Positions 40,705-50,717 are shown, counted from the stretch's first letter. The stretch: DNA of 64,000 nt from Eubacterium plexicaudatum ASF492 (GCF_000364225.2 NZ_AQFT02000004.1:174229-238228); one strand, 5' to 3'. Made by a program: numbers and translations. The notes: generated from the letters alone by a model not told the origin.

Positions 40705-41334
40705 CTATATCTCTAATGTTTTAATACATTTTCTTAAACAATCCTTTAATGGTTGTAATTCGTTTTTTAAATACCAATTATTTAGGGTTACATTAAATTC
40801 TTCTGCATTATCTTTTCCAATTGTCAAGATTCCCTCGCCATTTTCTATTAATATTTTACTGGCTACCATTGTAGAAGTCCTCTTGTTTCCATCCCAAAAT
40901 AACTGTTGCTTACAGGCATATGCAAAATATTCTAACGCTCTATCAATAGGACTATTTATCCCCTTTATCCGTTCAATTTCCTTTAGAACATTTTCTTTGA
41001 TCGGAATACTCGGTATAAAATCTCCAACACCTACTGTTCCTTTTCGCAATATTCCCCATTCAAGACTTTCATTTCTTGATACATACTCGTTTATCTTACA
41101 AATATATTCTAACGTTAAAGCCACATCCACTGAACTTATTATAAATTTCCATCCATCTCTAAGATTTAGAACTGTTTGTATGTCATCTACAGATATTCCA
41201 CTAACAACAGCTCCATCAATAATAGTCTGTGTTTGTGGGAAAGTTACATTACAACCTTCTATATATGCAGTATTAAATACAAGTTCTGTAAATGTTTTTT
41301 TCGCCAAGAATATATTTTGTTCTCGTGTAAGCAT
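40705..41334 (-). CDS. Fic family protein with altered active site
   Basis: 209 residues. NTAYIEGCNVT near 21-31 has the (S/T)xxxE(G/N) inhibitory-helix pattern. The core motif reads QQLFWDGNKRTSTMVASKIL (143-162), where Fic enzymes normally have H-x-F-x-(D/E)-G-N-(G/K)-R. The catalytic His position is Gln, while the anion-loop GNKR is kept. Fic proteins usually transfer AMP or other groups to target proteins. Without His, activity is doubtful, or the protein uses another chemistry, as some Fic-like proteins do. GGAGGAATT precedes the ATG. Confidence 0.8.
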   Translation of the reverse strand: MLTREQNIFLAKKTFTELVFNTAYIEGCNVTFPQTQTIIDGAVVSGISVDDIQTVLNLRDGWKFIISSVDVALTLEYICKINEYVSRNESLEWGILRKGTVGVGDFIPSIPIKENVLKEIERIKGINSPIDRALEYFAYACKQQLFWDGNKRTSTMVASKILIENGEGILTIGKDNAEEFNVTLNNWYLKNELQPLKDCLRKCIKTLEI

Positions 41335-41525
41335 ATATAATTCCTCCGTTTAACACCATATTTGTTTAATATAATATTCTTTATTTACATTTTATTATCT
41401 TATGCTGTCTGTCGTAATCTTTTCATTAAAATATTTTTTGCAACATAGATATCTTTATTATGACACACACCATGATGCATCCAATATTAATTTTTACAGA
41501 TGATGATTATTTGCCATCTATATAG
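41335..41525. other. AT-rich gap
   Basis: No gene, promoter or repeat of note recognised. Confidence 0.35.
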
Positions 41526-41765
41526 TTACATCATGTGTTTTTTCATTTCACCAGTTTTAAGAAACATGTTTCTTTTTATATTGATTTTTGGTACAAATCT
41601 ATTCCAATCAACCTTAGTTTCCCACTTTTCTTGATGGTTCCTACCATAAACTTTATGCCATTCCTCTAAACTCATTACATGTACAGCATTTCCAATCCTA
41701 ACTGTCACCATCTGATTTCCACAACATTCAAATTCCTTTATTATTTTGTATTCAAAATTAATCAT
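41526..41765 (-). CDS. Hypothetical protein
   Basis: 79 residues: MINFEYKIIKEFECCGNQMV, TVRIGNAVHVMSLEEWHKVY. A Cys pair and a short beta-sheet are likely. GGGAGGG precedes the ATG. The last phage-like gene before the insertion sequences. Confidence 0.6.
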   Translation of the reverse strand: MINFEYKIIKEFECCGNQMVTVRIGNAVHVMSLEEWHKVYGRNHQEKWETKVDWNRFVPKINIKRNMFLKTGEMKKHMM

Positions 41766-41816
41766 TTAGTACCCTCCCTATTATATCATATTCTACTAAT
41801 TAAAACCACTAGAATA

Positions 41817-41826
41817 TTCTCTTATC
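41817..41826. repeat. Target duplication of the first DDE insertion sequence, left
   Basis: TTCTCTTATC, repeated exactly at 43502-43511. Confidence 0.85.
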
Positions 41827-43501
41827 CAGCTCTGACGATTAAAAATTTTTCGCAAAAAAACCTCCCATTTTGCGGGAAAATAAGCGATAATATAATTAAC
41901 CCAAAATTATTTTTTCGCATTATGCACGTAAAGAAGGGAGGCTTTTTTATGAAAACAAAAGTGACACGGAAAGAGGCACGTAAACATCTGGAACAGTTTC
42001 ATCTTGCAGTAGAACTTGTTAAGGTTATAAAACATTTTTTCCCTGACCTGGCCCGCCTGTTAAAACAGACAGAAGATCCCAGAAATCAGAGTTACATTAC
42101 CTATCCCAATGTCATACTTCTCATGACCCGTATCCTTTCTTCTATATTCTATATCAGCAGCATGAGAAAAACAAGCCAGAAATTTAATTCTGATACAGTT
42201 ATACAGAATATCTGGGAAATGTGCGGGGAAAGCGCATCCGCAGATGAAATTCCTTACTGGGAAACGATAAATAAATACCTTGAAAGGCTGGATCCGGAAG
42301 AACTGCAGGATACTGTCTGCCGGCTTGTATACAGGCTGGTGCGCAGCCGCGCATTTGCAGGTGCACGAATCCGGAACAGATACTGGCAGGTGATTGCAGA
42401 CGGGACGCAGATTCACAGCAGCCGCAGAAAACTGGATGCAAAAAGCCTGTACAGGGTTCATAATAAGGGGACTGGCAGGGAGTATACGGAATATTACTAT
42501 TATATACTGGAAGCAAAAATTGTTCTCCATCCGGACATTATTGTAAGCATTATGACAGAATTTGTAGAAAATACCGGCGGGGAAGAAGCAGAAAAACAGG
42601 ACTGTGAGCTGAAAGCATGCTACAGACTGATGGAACGGCTTAAGAAAGAATTTCCAAAGCTTCCTGTCTGCCTTTGCGCAGACAGCCTTTATGCATGTGA
42701 GAATTTTTTCATAAAATGCCGCGACAGCGGATGGCGCTATATTCTGCGGTATAAGGAAGGCAGCATTCCGACGGTTTCAGATGAATACGGCAGGCTGAAA
42801 AAAACAGAGAAAAACTGCCGGAAACAGGAACTCATTAACGGAACATGCTGGCATGATTTCGTTACGGACATTGATTATAACGGTCATAAGGTAAACATTG
42901 CAGAATACAGGGAGGAGCGGGATGTGCTGATAAAAAAGGGAAGCAGGAAAGGGGAGACAGAAAACATAAAGGCAGGGTTCCTGTTTCTGACGGACCTTCC
43001 CGTTAATCAGAAAAATGTGGCTGCACTGGTGGAAGCCGGAAGGAGGCGGTGGAAAATAGAAAACGAAGGCTTTAACGCGCAGAAAAAACACGGATATTAT
43101 CTGGAACATTTATTCAGCAGGAACTATCAGGCATTGAAAAACCATTATTACCTGATACAGATCGGGCATATGATATCCCAGATAATGGAGGCGTGGGAAA
43201 AACTCTGGAAAAGCACAGCGCTGTCCCTGTCGGAAAAGCACAGCCGGATATTTGAATCATTCCAGAATATAAAGTTATCAGAACACAGGCATGAAACAGG
43301 AAAGCGCTTTCAGATAAGGTTCCGGTAATGGAATGCACTGGAAAGGGGGGATGCCCGGATATGGCACAATAACCTAAAAGCGTTTTCAAAATTACAGCAG
43401 GGGGAGTTTTTTGTTTTAAAATACTATCATCAAAAGTTGCAATATATTGAAAGATATATGTAATTGGCACTGATAAATCCATAATTTAATCGTCAGAGCT
43501 G
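41827..43501 (+). mobile_element. IS4-like insertion sequence (1675 bp)
   Basis: Terminal repeats CAGCTCTGACGATTAAA (41827-41843 and complement 43485-43501), flanked by 10-bp duplications TTCTCTTATC. The length, repeat size and duplication size fit the IS4 group. One intact transposase gene. Confidence 0.85.
41949..43328 (+). CDS. IS4-like DDE transposase
   Basis: 459 residues from ATG 41949 with AAGGGAGG 8 bases upstream; the open frame extends about 90 codons further through the IS end and flank, which I exclude. VIADGTQIHSSRR (first Asp), VCLCADSLYACENFF (second Asp) and RRRWKIENEGFNAQKKHGYY (Glu) mark the RNase-H-like DDE core. Intact, GC-richer than the surroundings. Confidence 0.85.
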   Translation: MKTKVTRKEARKHLEQFHLAVELVKVIKHFFPDLARLLKQTEDPRNQSYITYPNVILLMTRILSSIFYISSMRKTSQKFNSDTVIQNIWEMCGESASADEIPYWETINKYLERLDPEELQDTVCRLVYRLVRSRAFAGARIRNRYWQVIADGTQIHSSRRKLDAKSLYRVHNKGTGREYTEYYYYILEAKIVLHPDIIVSIMTEFVENTGGEEAEKQDCELKACYRLMERLKKEFPKLPVCLCADSLYACENFFIKCRDSGWRYILRYKEGSIPTVSDEYGRLKKTEKNCRKQELINGTCWHDFVTDIDYNGHKVNIAEYREERDVLIKKGSRKGETENIKAGFLFLTDLPVNQKNVAALVEAGRRRWKIENEGFNAQKKHGYYLEHLFSRNYQALKNHYYLIQIGHMISQIMEAWEKLWKSTALSLSEKHSRIFESFQNIKLSEHRHETGKRFQIRFR

Positions 43502-43511
43502 TTCTCTTATC
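43502..43511. repeat. Target duplication of the first DDE insertion sequence, right
   Basis: TTCTCTTATC, identical to 41817-41826. Its last base is also the first base of the next element. Confidence 0.85.
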
Positions 43512-45136
43512 AGAGATTTCGCTTTTAGTATTTATATTTATTCAATTATAGATTTTTAAAGAATAGGGATAAAAGAAGAATGCCTTTTGAGTCAATCGTA
43601 CAAAAATATATTTTCTGTATCATAGAATCAAAAAAACAGCAGATTCTCCCTCTGCTTGATGTTATTCTTTCGTATGTAGTTTTTTCTGGTTATCCTCCTT
43701 TTTCAGATTCATATAAAACGTTCTTCATATTTTTCATATGTAGTTCATCCTGAAACATCCGGCTTACACTTATAAGAGTTATCTTTCTGCCCTTAAAATC
43801 CTTTGTCCTCCGGTAAAGATAGAGTTCTTTCATATTAAATGCTATGATGATCAGATAAAATACGGTCTCTACAGCTTTATGGCAATAACAGTGTTTCAGG
43901 TGGTAATACGTTTTGAGCTGATGGAAGCCGTTTTCTTCTATATCCCATCTTTTATGCATGATCTTCCATAAGGTTTGATTATCCGCCGTTTCATCCGTTG
44001 TCACCAGCCACATCCAGTTTTCTTCTGTACGGCCGTTCTTTTTCGTGGTTTTTTCATGATAGCGGATGACCCGGACCTTTTTTGCCACCCCATCCATTTC
44101 AAATCCGGCCAGGTCCCATGTTTCAATCTCCGTGCGGCCCCTTTTAAATGCCTCTTTTTTTCCCGCGCCTTTTTCAAACAGCCCCTGTGCATCTTTAAAT
44201 ATCAGCCGTTTCTCATCTTTGAGCCTTATCACTGTTTCCATCCCGCATGAGAGAACCGTATTTATAAAAGGCGCATTCAGATATAACGCGTCTGCCACAA
44301 TCAGGTCCGCAAAATGCCCGTGCCGCTTCCTCAGCCTTTGAATCAGGCGCTTCCCGCCGGTCAGTTCACCCTCGTCTTTCTCATTCCCGTCCCTTGGTTT
44401 TAGCATCTCCTGCCCCAGAATCACATGCGGCGGTCCGCCTACGCTCATGCACACAACACTGCGGTGGAAGTATTCCGTCCCCTGTTTGCCGTGTCTGCGG
44501 GCCAGACAGTCCGGGCAAGATTTTTTTGTGCTTCCAAAAAGTTCCACCCCGTCAACAGCCGCAACCCTGCAGCCTCCAATGGTTCCGTGTTTCCAAATCC
44601 GGTTCCGTTTCATCCGGTCAATCGTCTCTTCGTGAATGTTACGCAGTTCATCTGGATCAATCTGCGAAAGCAGGTCCCGTACAGCGTCCACTTTTGGCAT
44701 TTTTCCCCGGATGCAGTTACGCAAACGCCTGTTCATGCTTTCCGGTGACGAAAACACGGTATGAAAGCTCCTGTACTGCAGCATCAGAAAAATCAGAGTT
44801 GGCATGACAATATTGAAAAGCGGTATGGAACGTCTTTTTCTTTTATCAGTCAGTGTCCTGATTTTTTGCGGGATATGGTATACACTCTTCATATAAGATA
44901 ACAATTTAAATAATGTTAATTTTTCATTAAGGACACCTTCTTTCATAATGTATTTGCTTACTATCATTATACCACGAAAGGTGTTCTTTTTGTAGGAAAA
45001 ATCAAGAAAATTTATGCAAAAAGTCTGAATATTTATACATAAAAAAAGGAATCTTCCCGAAATCTGCCCCTATTTCTATATCTATTAAAAATCCGGTAAT
45101 CTTTACTCTTTTTCACATCTAAAAGCGAAATCTCTG
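43511..45136 (-). mobile_element. Second DDE insertion sequence (about 1626 bp)
   Basis: Inverted repeats CAGAGATTTCGCTTTTAG (43511-43528) and its complement (45119-45136). No matching target duplication is found: the left flank is TTCTCTTAT and the right flank AACATAATCC. So the DNA on one side has been replaced since insertion. Confidence 0.75.
43690..44946 (-). CDS. DDE transposase of the second insertion sequence
   Basis: About 418 residues. CRVAAVDGVELFGSTKKSC (first Asp), LIVADALYLNAPFI (second Asp) and KRWDIEENGFHQLKTYYHL (Glu) form the DDE core; CPDCLARRHGKQGTEYFHRS is a probable zinc-binding insert. The frame opens at 44967, but that ATG overlaps a TATAAT box, so I start at ATG 44946. 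Distantly like the first element's transposase. Confidence 0.8.
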   Translation of the reverse strand: MKEGVLNEKLTLFKLLSYMKSVYHIPQKIRTLTDKRKRRSIPLFNIVMPTLIFLMLQYRSFHTVFSSPESMNRRLRNCIRGKMPKVDAVRDLLSQIDPDELRNIHEETIDRMKRNRIWKHGTIGGCRVAAVDGVELFGSTKKSCPDCLARRHGKQGTEYFHRSVVCMSVGGPPHVILGQEMLKPRDGNEKDEGELTGGKRLIQRLRKRHGHFADLIVADALYLNAPFINTVLSCGMETVIRLKDEKRLIFKDAQGLFEKGAGKKEAFKRGRTEIETWDLAGFEMDGVAKKVRVIRYHEKTTKKNGRTEENWMWLVTTDETADNQTLWKIMHKRWDIEENGFHQLKTYYHLKHCYCHKAVETVFYLIIIAFNMKELYLYRRTKDFKGRKITLISVSRMFQDELHMKNMKNVLYESEKGG

Positions 45137-46389
45137 AACATAATCCTGCCGTCAGAGACTATATCTGTGATGTCATCCGCTTTTGGGTCAGTGAATTCGA
45201 CATTGACGGCATTCGTCTGGACGCCGCAGACGTACTGGATTTCGAATATATGAAAGCTCTGCGTCATGTTGCAAATGAAGTAAAGCCTGATTTCTGGCTG
45301 ATGGGTGAAGTCATCCATGGCGATTATACACGTTGGGTAAACGAAGGAACCCTGCATTCCGTTACCAACTACAACCTGCATAAAGCTCTTTACTCCGGTC
45401 ACAACGACCACAATTATTTTGAAATTGCACATACGGTAAAACGTCTGTATGAAATGGGCGGCAGCCGGCCTGACGGGTTAAAACTTTATAATTTTGCGGA
45501 CAACCACGATGTGGAACGTATTTACACAAAGCTGAACAACAAAGCTCATTTTACGCCTGTTCATATCCTGATGTATACATTGCCGGGTGTTCCGTCTGTT
45601 TACTATGGCTCCGAATTCGGCATCGAAGGAAAAAAAGAACGTTTTTCCGACGATTCTCTGCGCCCGGCGCTGGAACTGTCGAATTATGAGGATGCCGTAA
45701 CAAAAAATGCTTATACCCGCCTGATCGCGGCATTAGGAAAAGTCCGCCAGACTACACCGGCTCTTTCTTATGGCGATTATCAGGAACTGCTGCTGACCAA
45801 CCGTCAGTATGCCTATTCCAGAAATTATAACGGACAATCCGTTATTACAGCCGTAAACAACGATGACAGCGATTACGTGATGACACTGCGCGCCGGCAAT
45901 GCAGCCGAATATGTCGGAGTATTATCCGGCGAAAAAGTATCGGTTAACGGTGGTAATATTGTCGTAAATATCAGAGCAAACAGCGGTGACATCTGGCTGC
46001 CGGTGACATCCGACCACGACATGTCCGTAACACCTGTAGTACCGGTTCATAACGAGCCGATCGCACCTGCAGCGCCAAAAACCCCTGCAGCACCGGCAAC
46101 CCCTTCGGCACCGGTTGTTCCGGAACCGCAACCGGTTCCATCTGCAGCTGAACCTGCAGATACGAATGACTCCGCACCAAAGGAAGCTGCTCCGCAGACC
46201 GTCCAAAATACAGCCCCTGCCGCTTGTGCGCATTCACAGGATTTTGAAGACGGAAAGATCGCAGGACTGCAGGAGGCAATTCTTGCCATTATGGAAAAGA
46301 ACGGCCCGGTGACAGATCAGATGCGCAAAGACGTAGAAGCAAATGTATATCACGATTCTTTAATTACATGGATTAAAAGCTTTCGTTAA
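45137..46389 (+). pseudogene. Alpha-amylase (GH13), 5' part lost at the insertion sequence
   Basis: The frame enters directly from the IS end: EHNPAVRDYICDVIRFWVSE, FDIDGIRLDAADVL (catalytic Asp), FWLMGEVIHGDYTRW (general acid Glu), LYNFADNHDVERIY (third acidic residue). Domain C follows, then a Pro/Ala-rich linker (APAAPKTPAAPATPSAPVVP) and a short helical end (MEKNGPVTDQMRKDVEANVY). The N-terminal part of the barrel with the first beta-strands is absent. A partial frame could start at ATG 45250 but would lack the nucleophile. Probably non-functional. Confidence 0.8.
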
Positions 46390-46413
46390 ATCCTGTTAAA
46401 ACAAAATGAAAAC

Positions 46414-46439
46414 GCGGCAGACTCATTCTTGTCTGCCGC
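46414..46439 (-). terminator. Terminator of the Rrf2 gene
   Basis: GCGGCAGAC and GTCTGCCGC pair with an 8-base loop; on the minus strand GTTTTCATTTTG follows. Confidence 0.75.
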
Positions 46440-46455
46440 ATCATCCGACGGCTGC

Positions 46456-46890
46456 TCATATACTGTAATCCCCATCTTTTTGCAGCTTCCATCCCATCAG
46501 ATCTGCAAGCGTAATATGGTCAATCACATCATTCACAGCCTCATTCATTTTTCGATACACCAATACGGTAACGCAGTCGTCACTTTTTTCACATCCGCCT
46601 ATTTCCGAATCCAGACATTCTACCGGTGCAAGACTTCCTTCTGTCAGGCGCAGTATCATCCCGACCGTATATTCTTCCGTCGGCCTTGTCAGCAGATAAC
46701 CGCCCTGCGGCCCACGCACGCTGCGGACATACCCCGCCTTATTTAACACCGCAACGATCTGTTCCAAATACTTATCCGATATTTCCTGCCTTGCGGCAAT
46801 TTCCTTAATCCTTACCGGAGTTCCTGTATCATGCAGCGCCAAATCCAGCATCAGACGCAGTGCATATCTGCCTTTTGTCGATATTCTCAT
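46456..46890 (-). CDS. Rrf2 family regulator, IscR-like
   Basis: 144 residues. MRISTKGRYALRLMLDLALH starts the winged helix; VRSVRGPQGGYLL is the wing. Cysteines 92, 100 and 106 (VECLDSEIGGCEKSDDC) match the Fe-S ligands of IscR-type proteins, so it probably senses Fe-S status or redox state. GGGAGG precedes the ATG. An 83-bp miniature element lies directly upstream and may carry or displace its promoter. Confidence 0.85.
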   Translation of the reverse strand: MRISTKGRYALRLMLDLALHDTGTPVRIKEIAARQEISDKYLEQIVAVLNKAGYVRSVRGPQGGYLLTRPTEEYTVGMILRLTEGSLAPVECLDSEIGGCEKSDDCVTVLVYRKMNEAVNDVIDHITLADLMGWKLQKDGDYSI

Positions 46891-46910
46891 AACGATTCCT
46901 CCCTATATAC

Positions 46911-46993
46911 CTAGAGTGTGTCTTAAAATTCATTCCTGCCATCTGCAATTGTGACGCACAGTTGACAGAAAGCAATTTTAAGACACACTCTAG
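46911..46993. mobile_element. 83-bp miniature inverted-repeat element
   Basis: CTAGAGTGTGTCTTAAAATT (46911-46930) and its exact complement (46974-46993) around a 43-base centre. It lies between the rrf2-type gene and the MATE gene. A single related end (ATTTTAAGACACGCTCTAAG) occurs near 49399-49418. Confidence 0.7.
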
Positions 46994-47073
46994 TGCTCCA
47001 TGAATTCCACATTATTCCCACTAAGTATATATGATACGATATCAGACATTGAAAAGCAAGCGGTTTTTATTTA

Positions 47074-48426
47074 CTATATAACCTTGTGCTCCATCCATTT
47101 TCCACCACGGAATCGAATTCCAAAGAAAATACTTCTGCAAATCCAGTCAATACACATTCCTAGCCACACGCCCATTAATCCCATATCCATTTTCAGCACA
47201 AACAAATAGGACAGTACGACCCGAAATATCCACATGCTTAAAATACTAACGCTCATGGTAAACTTTGCATCTCCCCCGCTGCGCAGTATTTGCGGCAGTG
47301 TAAAGCTTAGCGCCCAGAAAAAAATGCTGAATATGCAAAACAGGCGAATCACTGCTATGCACATTTCTTTTGCCGCATAAGTCAGATGATAGGCTGCGGC
47401 CACTGCCGGGATAGTGGCATATACCGCAATGTTCATTCCAGCCAGTCCGACAGCCGCCAGCATCATAAGCTGCCTTGCATAGCGGTTTGCCTGCTCTTTA
47501 TCGCCTGCGCCCAGACACCTGCCGATCACAGGGATGACCGCAAGTCCAATCGTATTTCCCGGAATATTTGCTACCGTTGCAACCGTATTCGCCACTGCAT
47601 TTGCCGCAATGGCCGATGTACCAAGCGTTGCTGTCAGACTGCTGACACACAGCTTTCCGATCTGAAACATACCGTTTTCCAGTCCGCTCGGAATTCCAAT
47701 TACGAGAATCGGCCGTATCTGATCTCTCTCCGGATTCAAATCCGATATCTGATCAATCCGAAACGGATTATCTGCTTTCTGCTGCTGCATGGTTACCCAG
47801 ACCGCGGAGAAAACACGCCCTGCAAGCGTCGCAACCGCTGCTCCCAGCACTCCCATACGGAACCCGTAAATAAGCAGCGCATTTCCCACAATATTAATCA
47901 CATTCATAACCAGACTGGCTTTCATGCTCACTTTACTGTTACCCTGTGCACGAAATAACGCTGCACCCGCACTATACGCCCCCATAAAAGGATATGACAC
48001 CGCACTGATCAGAAAATAAATCTGCGCATATTCCATTACATGGCTGTCAATGCTTCCAAATACAAATCGCAGAATCCTCCTGTTTCCGACTGCTGCGATC
48101 AGCATGATAACAGTCGTACCGATCAGCAGCACGCTATACAGCTGCGCCGAACACTTTTTCATCCTCCGAATGTTTTTCTGGCCCATATATTGGCTGACAA
48201 CCACCGCACCGCCGGATGCCAGCGCCGATAAAATCTGAAAGACCAGCACATTCAAGGTATCTACCAGACTAACGCTGGATACGGCAGCCTCACTGATACC
48301 GGATACCATAAATGTATCTGCAAGCCCCATTGTAACCGCCAAAAACTGTTCCAGCAGCAGCGGCCAGATCAATCTGGCCAGCTGCTGCCGTGTGTAAAAA
48401 ATTTCCTTATGAACTTCCTGTTCCAT
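47074..48426 (-). CDS. MATE family efflux transporter
   Basis: 450 residues, twelve predicted spans in two similar halves. RLIWPLLLEQFLAVTMGLAD starts the first MATE repeat, and GIPSGLENGMFQIGKLCVSS the second. These antiporters export drugs and cationic metabolites using Na+ or H+ gradients. Separated by 18 bases from the TraX gene; likely co-transcribed. Length is normal for the family. Confidence 0.85.
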   Translation of the reverse strand: MEQEVHKEIFYTRQQLARLIWPLLLEQFLAVTMGLADTFMVSGISEAAVSSVSLVDTLNVLVFQILSALASGGAVVVSQYMGQKNIRRMKKCSAQLYSVLLIGTTVIMLIAAVGNRRILRFVFGSIDSHVMEYAQIYFLISAVSYPFMGAYSAGAALFRAQGNSKVSMKASLVMNVINIVGNALLIYGFRMGVLGAAVATLAGRVFSAVWVTMQQQKADNPFRIDQISDLNPERDQIRPILVIGIPSGLENGMFQIGKLCVSSLTATLGTSAIAANAVANTVATVANIPGNTIGLAVIPVIGRCLGAGDKEQANRYARQLMMLAAVGLAGMNIAVYATIPAVAAAYHLTYAAKEMCIAVIRLFCIFSIFFWALSFTLPQILRSGGDAKFTMSVSILSMWIFRVVLSYLFVLKMDMGLMGVWLGMCIDWICRSIFFGIRFRGGKWMEHKVI

Positions 48427-48444
48427 AACAGTTACTATTCCCTC

Positions 48445-49248
48445 CTATTGCGCTGCATACGGCGCAATGCCAAGCACCACGCAAACCAAATATAACAAAA
48501 GCAAATGTACCGGATAAACCAGATAAAAGAAATATTTCAGCTTCCAGCCTCGTTTTCCGTTATAAAAACCAATCGGTATAAAGGCGAGCAAAGCCGGCGG
48601 CTCCCATATGAACACCAGACACCCTGCCACAATCTGCCACACCTTTTTCTGTCGATATGTATAGATCACTGCGATACATAATACGCCAAGTGCGGCGTAA
48701 TCCGTTTTCGCCAGTTGCGCAGCAGCCATGCCTGCCCCAAGAATCACAATCACCGATAAAATTTCCGGTATCACACGGCCGCCCAGTCGTTCCCGCGCAC
48801 ACTCAATACCGATAATCACAACCAACCCGATAAATAATGTAAAAAATACATTCTGGTAACCGAATTCCAGAATTTTTCCTCGAAACAGCAAATCAAACGG
48901 AATTTCCGAAATTATCGCAAACAGCAGCAGCCTTTCCGCATATTTGATTTTGTTATGCGTATGCGCAAGCCCCTCTGCCATTAAAAAGCAATAAATCGGA
49001 AATGCCAGTCTGCCAATCATCCGCATTGTATAATAAGCAGTAAACAGCTGTGCATTCTGATTGAACCACTGCTGACCTTCGGCAACATCACCCGTAAGCT
49101 CCATCAGTCCGCTCATGGACAGATATCTGCCTAAAACACCTGCCGCCGTATGATCAATGATCATGGAAATTACGGCAATCAATTTCAATGTGCTTCCGCT
49201 GATGCCAAGCTTTGGCCGCATCCACACCGTATGTTTTCCTTCCATCAT
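48445..49248 (-). CDS. TraX family membrane protein
   Basis: About 267 residues from ATG 49248 with GGAGG 6 bases upstream. TLKLIAVISMIIDHTAAGVL and RMIGRLAFPIYCFLMAEGLA are the TraX blocks (DH in the first span). Multi-span membrane protein; TraX of F plasmid acetylates pilin, but chromosomal Firmicutes members have an unknown acyltransferase-like role. Starts away from the hemolysin gene. Confidence 0.8.
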   Translation of the reverse strand: MMEGKHTVWMRPKLGISGSTLKLIAVISMIIDHTAAGVLGRYLSMSGLMELTGDVAEGQQWFNQNAQLFTAYYTMRMIGRLAFPIYCFLMAEGLAHTHNKIKYAERLLLFAIISEIPFDLLFRGKILEFGYQNVFFTLFIGLVVIIGIECARERLGGRVIPEILSVIVILGAGMAAAQLAKTDYAALGVLCIAVIYTYRQKKVWQIVAGCLVFIWEPPALLAFIPIGFYNGKRGWKLKYFFYLVYPVHLLLLYLVCVVLGIAPYAAQ

Positions 49249-49352
49249 TCCAATCCTCCTGCTCCTATTATAGCACATATTTCTGCGGCCGCATCAGCCA
49301 TTATATCTGAAAAAAATGTCTCTTCCGTCCCGTTCTATGTGATTATTGCTCA

Positions 49353-49391
49353 AAAAACGCCGGATTGCATTGACCTGCATCCGACGTTTTT
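49353..49391. terminator. Bidirectional terminator
   Basis: AAAAACGCCGGAT pairs with ATCCGACGTTTTT (one mismatch) around a 13-base loop, with T/A runs on both sides. Confidence 0.7.
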
Positions 49392-49413
49392 GATTGCTAT
49401 TTTAAGACACGCT

Positions 49414-50063
49414 CTAAGCCACATACCGATACATAAATATGAAATGGCAGATACTGCCAGCCATCACAAACAGATGGAAAATTTCATGCGACCCGAAATA
49501 TTTGTGATTCCGATTAAAAATCGGCAGCTTCAGCGCGTAAATCACGCCGCCGATCGTATAAATAATTCCACCTGCAAGCAGCCATAAAAACGCCTGTACA
49601 GGCAGCGTTCGCAAAAGTGTTCCAAATACTGCCACGCATACCCATCCCATTGCTATATAAATAACGGAAGAGAACCATTTCGGACATGTAATCCAGACCG
49701 CCTTAATTCCCATGCCAACGACCGCAATTCCCCATACAACAGCCAAAAGTGTATAGCCCTGTGTACCGCCTAATACAATCAGGCAAACCGGTGTATAAGA
49801 ACCTGCAATCAGCACAAAAATCATCATATGATCAATCTTGCGAAATACGTTTAATATTTTATCTGAGACGTTCACCGAATGATACATCGTACTGGCTCCA
49901 TACAGCAATATCATACTGCACATAAAAATTCCCATTGCCACCGCGCACCGAACGCCTGATGTAACCCTGCTTTAATCAATAGCGGTGCGGATGCGGCTAC
50001 TGCCGACAACATTCCGATAAAATGTGTAATCGCGCTTCCTGGCTCCCGAATCGTAATCTCCAT
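49414..50063 (-). pseudogene. Hemolysin III / PAQR family protein, one frameshift
   Basis: ATG 50063 follows AAGGAGG: MEITIREPGSAITHFIGMLS, AVAASAPLLIKAG, then the frame breaks near 49970. One base over it runs SGVRCAVAMGIFMCSMILLY, MYHSVNVSDKILNVFRKIDH, and ends GSHEIFHLFVMAGSICHFIF, with the conserved Ser, Asp and two His that bind zinc in the PAQR family. Seven spans. Without the indel the gene is complete, about 215 residues. Confidence 0.75.
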
Positions 50064-50292
50064 AGTAATTCCTCCTTACATAATATATATATTCAAATTT
50101 CTTTTTCTTTATTATATATTATTCAATATCTTGTTATGTAGTATTCATTACTATGTATATTATCCTGATTTGATCCGTTTGTCAAGATAAAATATAAATC
50201 GGACAAATTATCTTGACAACCTTATACGCTATCCCTTTTAATATAACATTAAGAAGAAGTATTTCGTTAACAATGAGAGAAAGGAGAGTTCT

Positions 50293-50717
50293 ATGAAAAA
50301 ATAGTAAAAATACTTCAGCAGATCTGCAGAATCCTGGAACTGGTCGTCGCTGTGTTTGTATTACTTGGTATTATTATATCCATTTTCGGTCTTTTAAAAG
50401 ACGATATTAAACTTTTCGAAGAACTGATTAATGATATGACTACCTTCCGGCATTATCTGGAAAAAATATTTGTTCTTGTTATCGGTATAGAATTTTTGGA
50501 AATGCTCTGCCATCCGAACCCGGACAATGTTATTCAGGTGCTGATTTTCCTTGTTGCGCGGCATATGATTGTCGGAGAAACGACGCCGTTTGAAGACTTT
50601 GTCTCCGTATTGAGCATCGCAATACTGTTTGTGCTGCGCAAATATATGCACACTAATAATAACCCTGCAAAAAACAAATCTGCCGCGGGTTCCGAAAAGA
50701 CGGAAGCAAAATCTTAA
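50293..50717 (+). pseudogene. PsiE-like membrane protein, one frameshift at codon 4
   Basis: AAGGAG precedes ATG 50293; A6 then gives MKK-stop, whereas A7 would give MKKIVKILQQICRILELVVA and continue to 50717. Four hydrophobic segments, with ELINDMTTFRHYLEKIFVLV and CHPNPDNVIQVLIFLVARHM, resemble the phosphate-starvation-inducible PsiE family. Function unknown even in E. coli. The C-terminal tail is charged. Confidence 0.65.
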
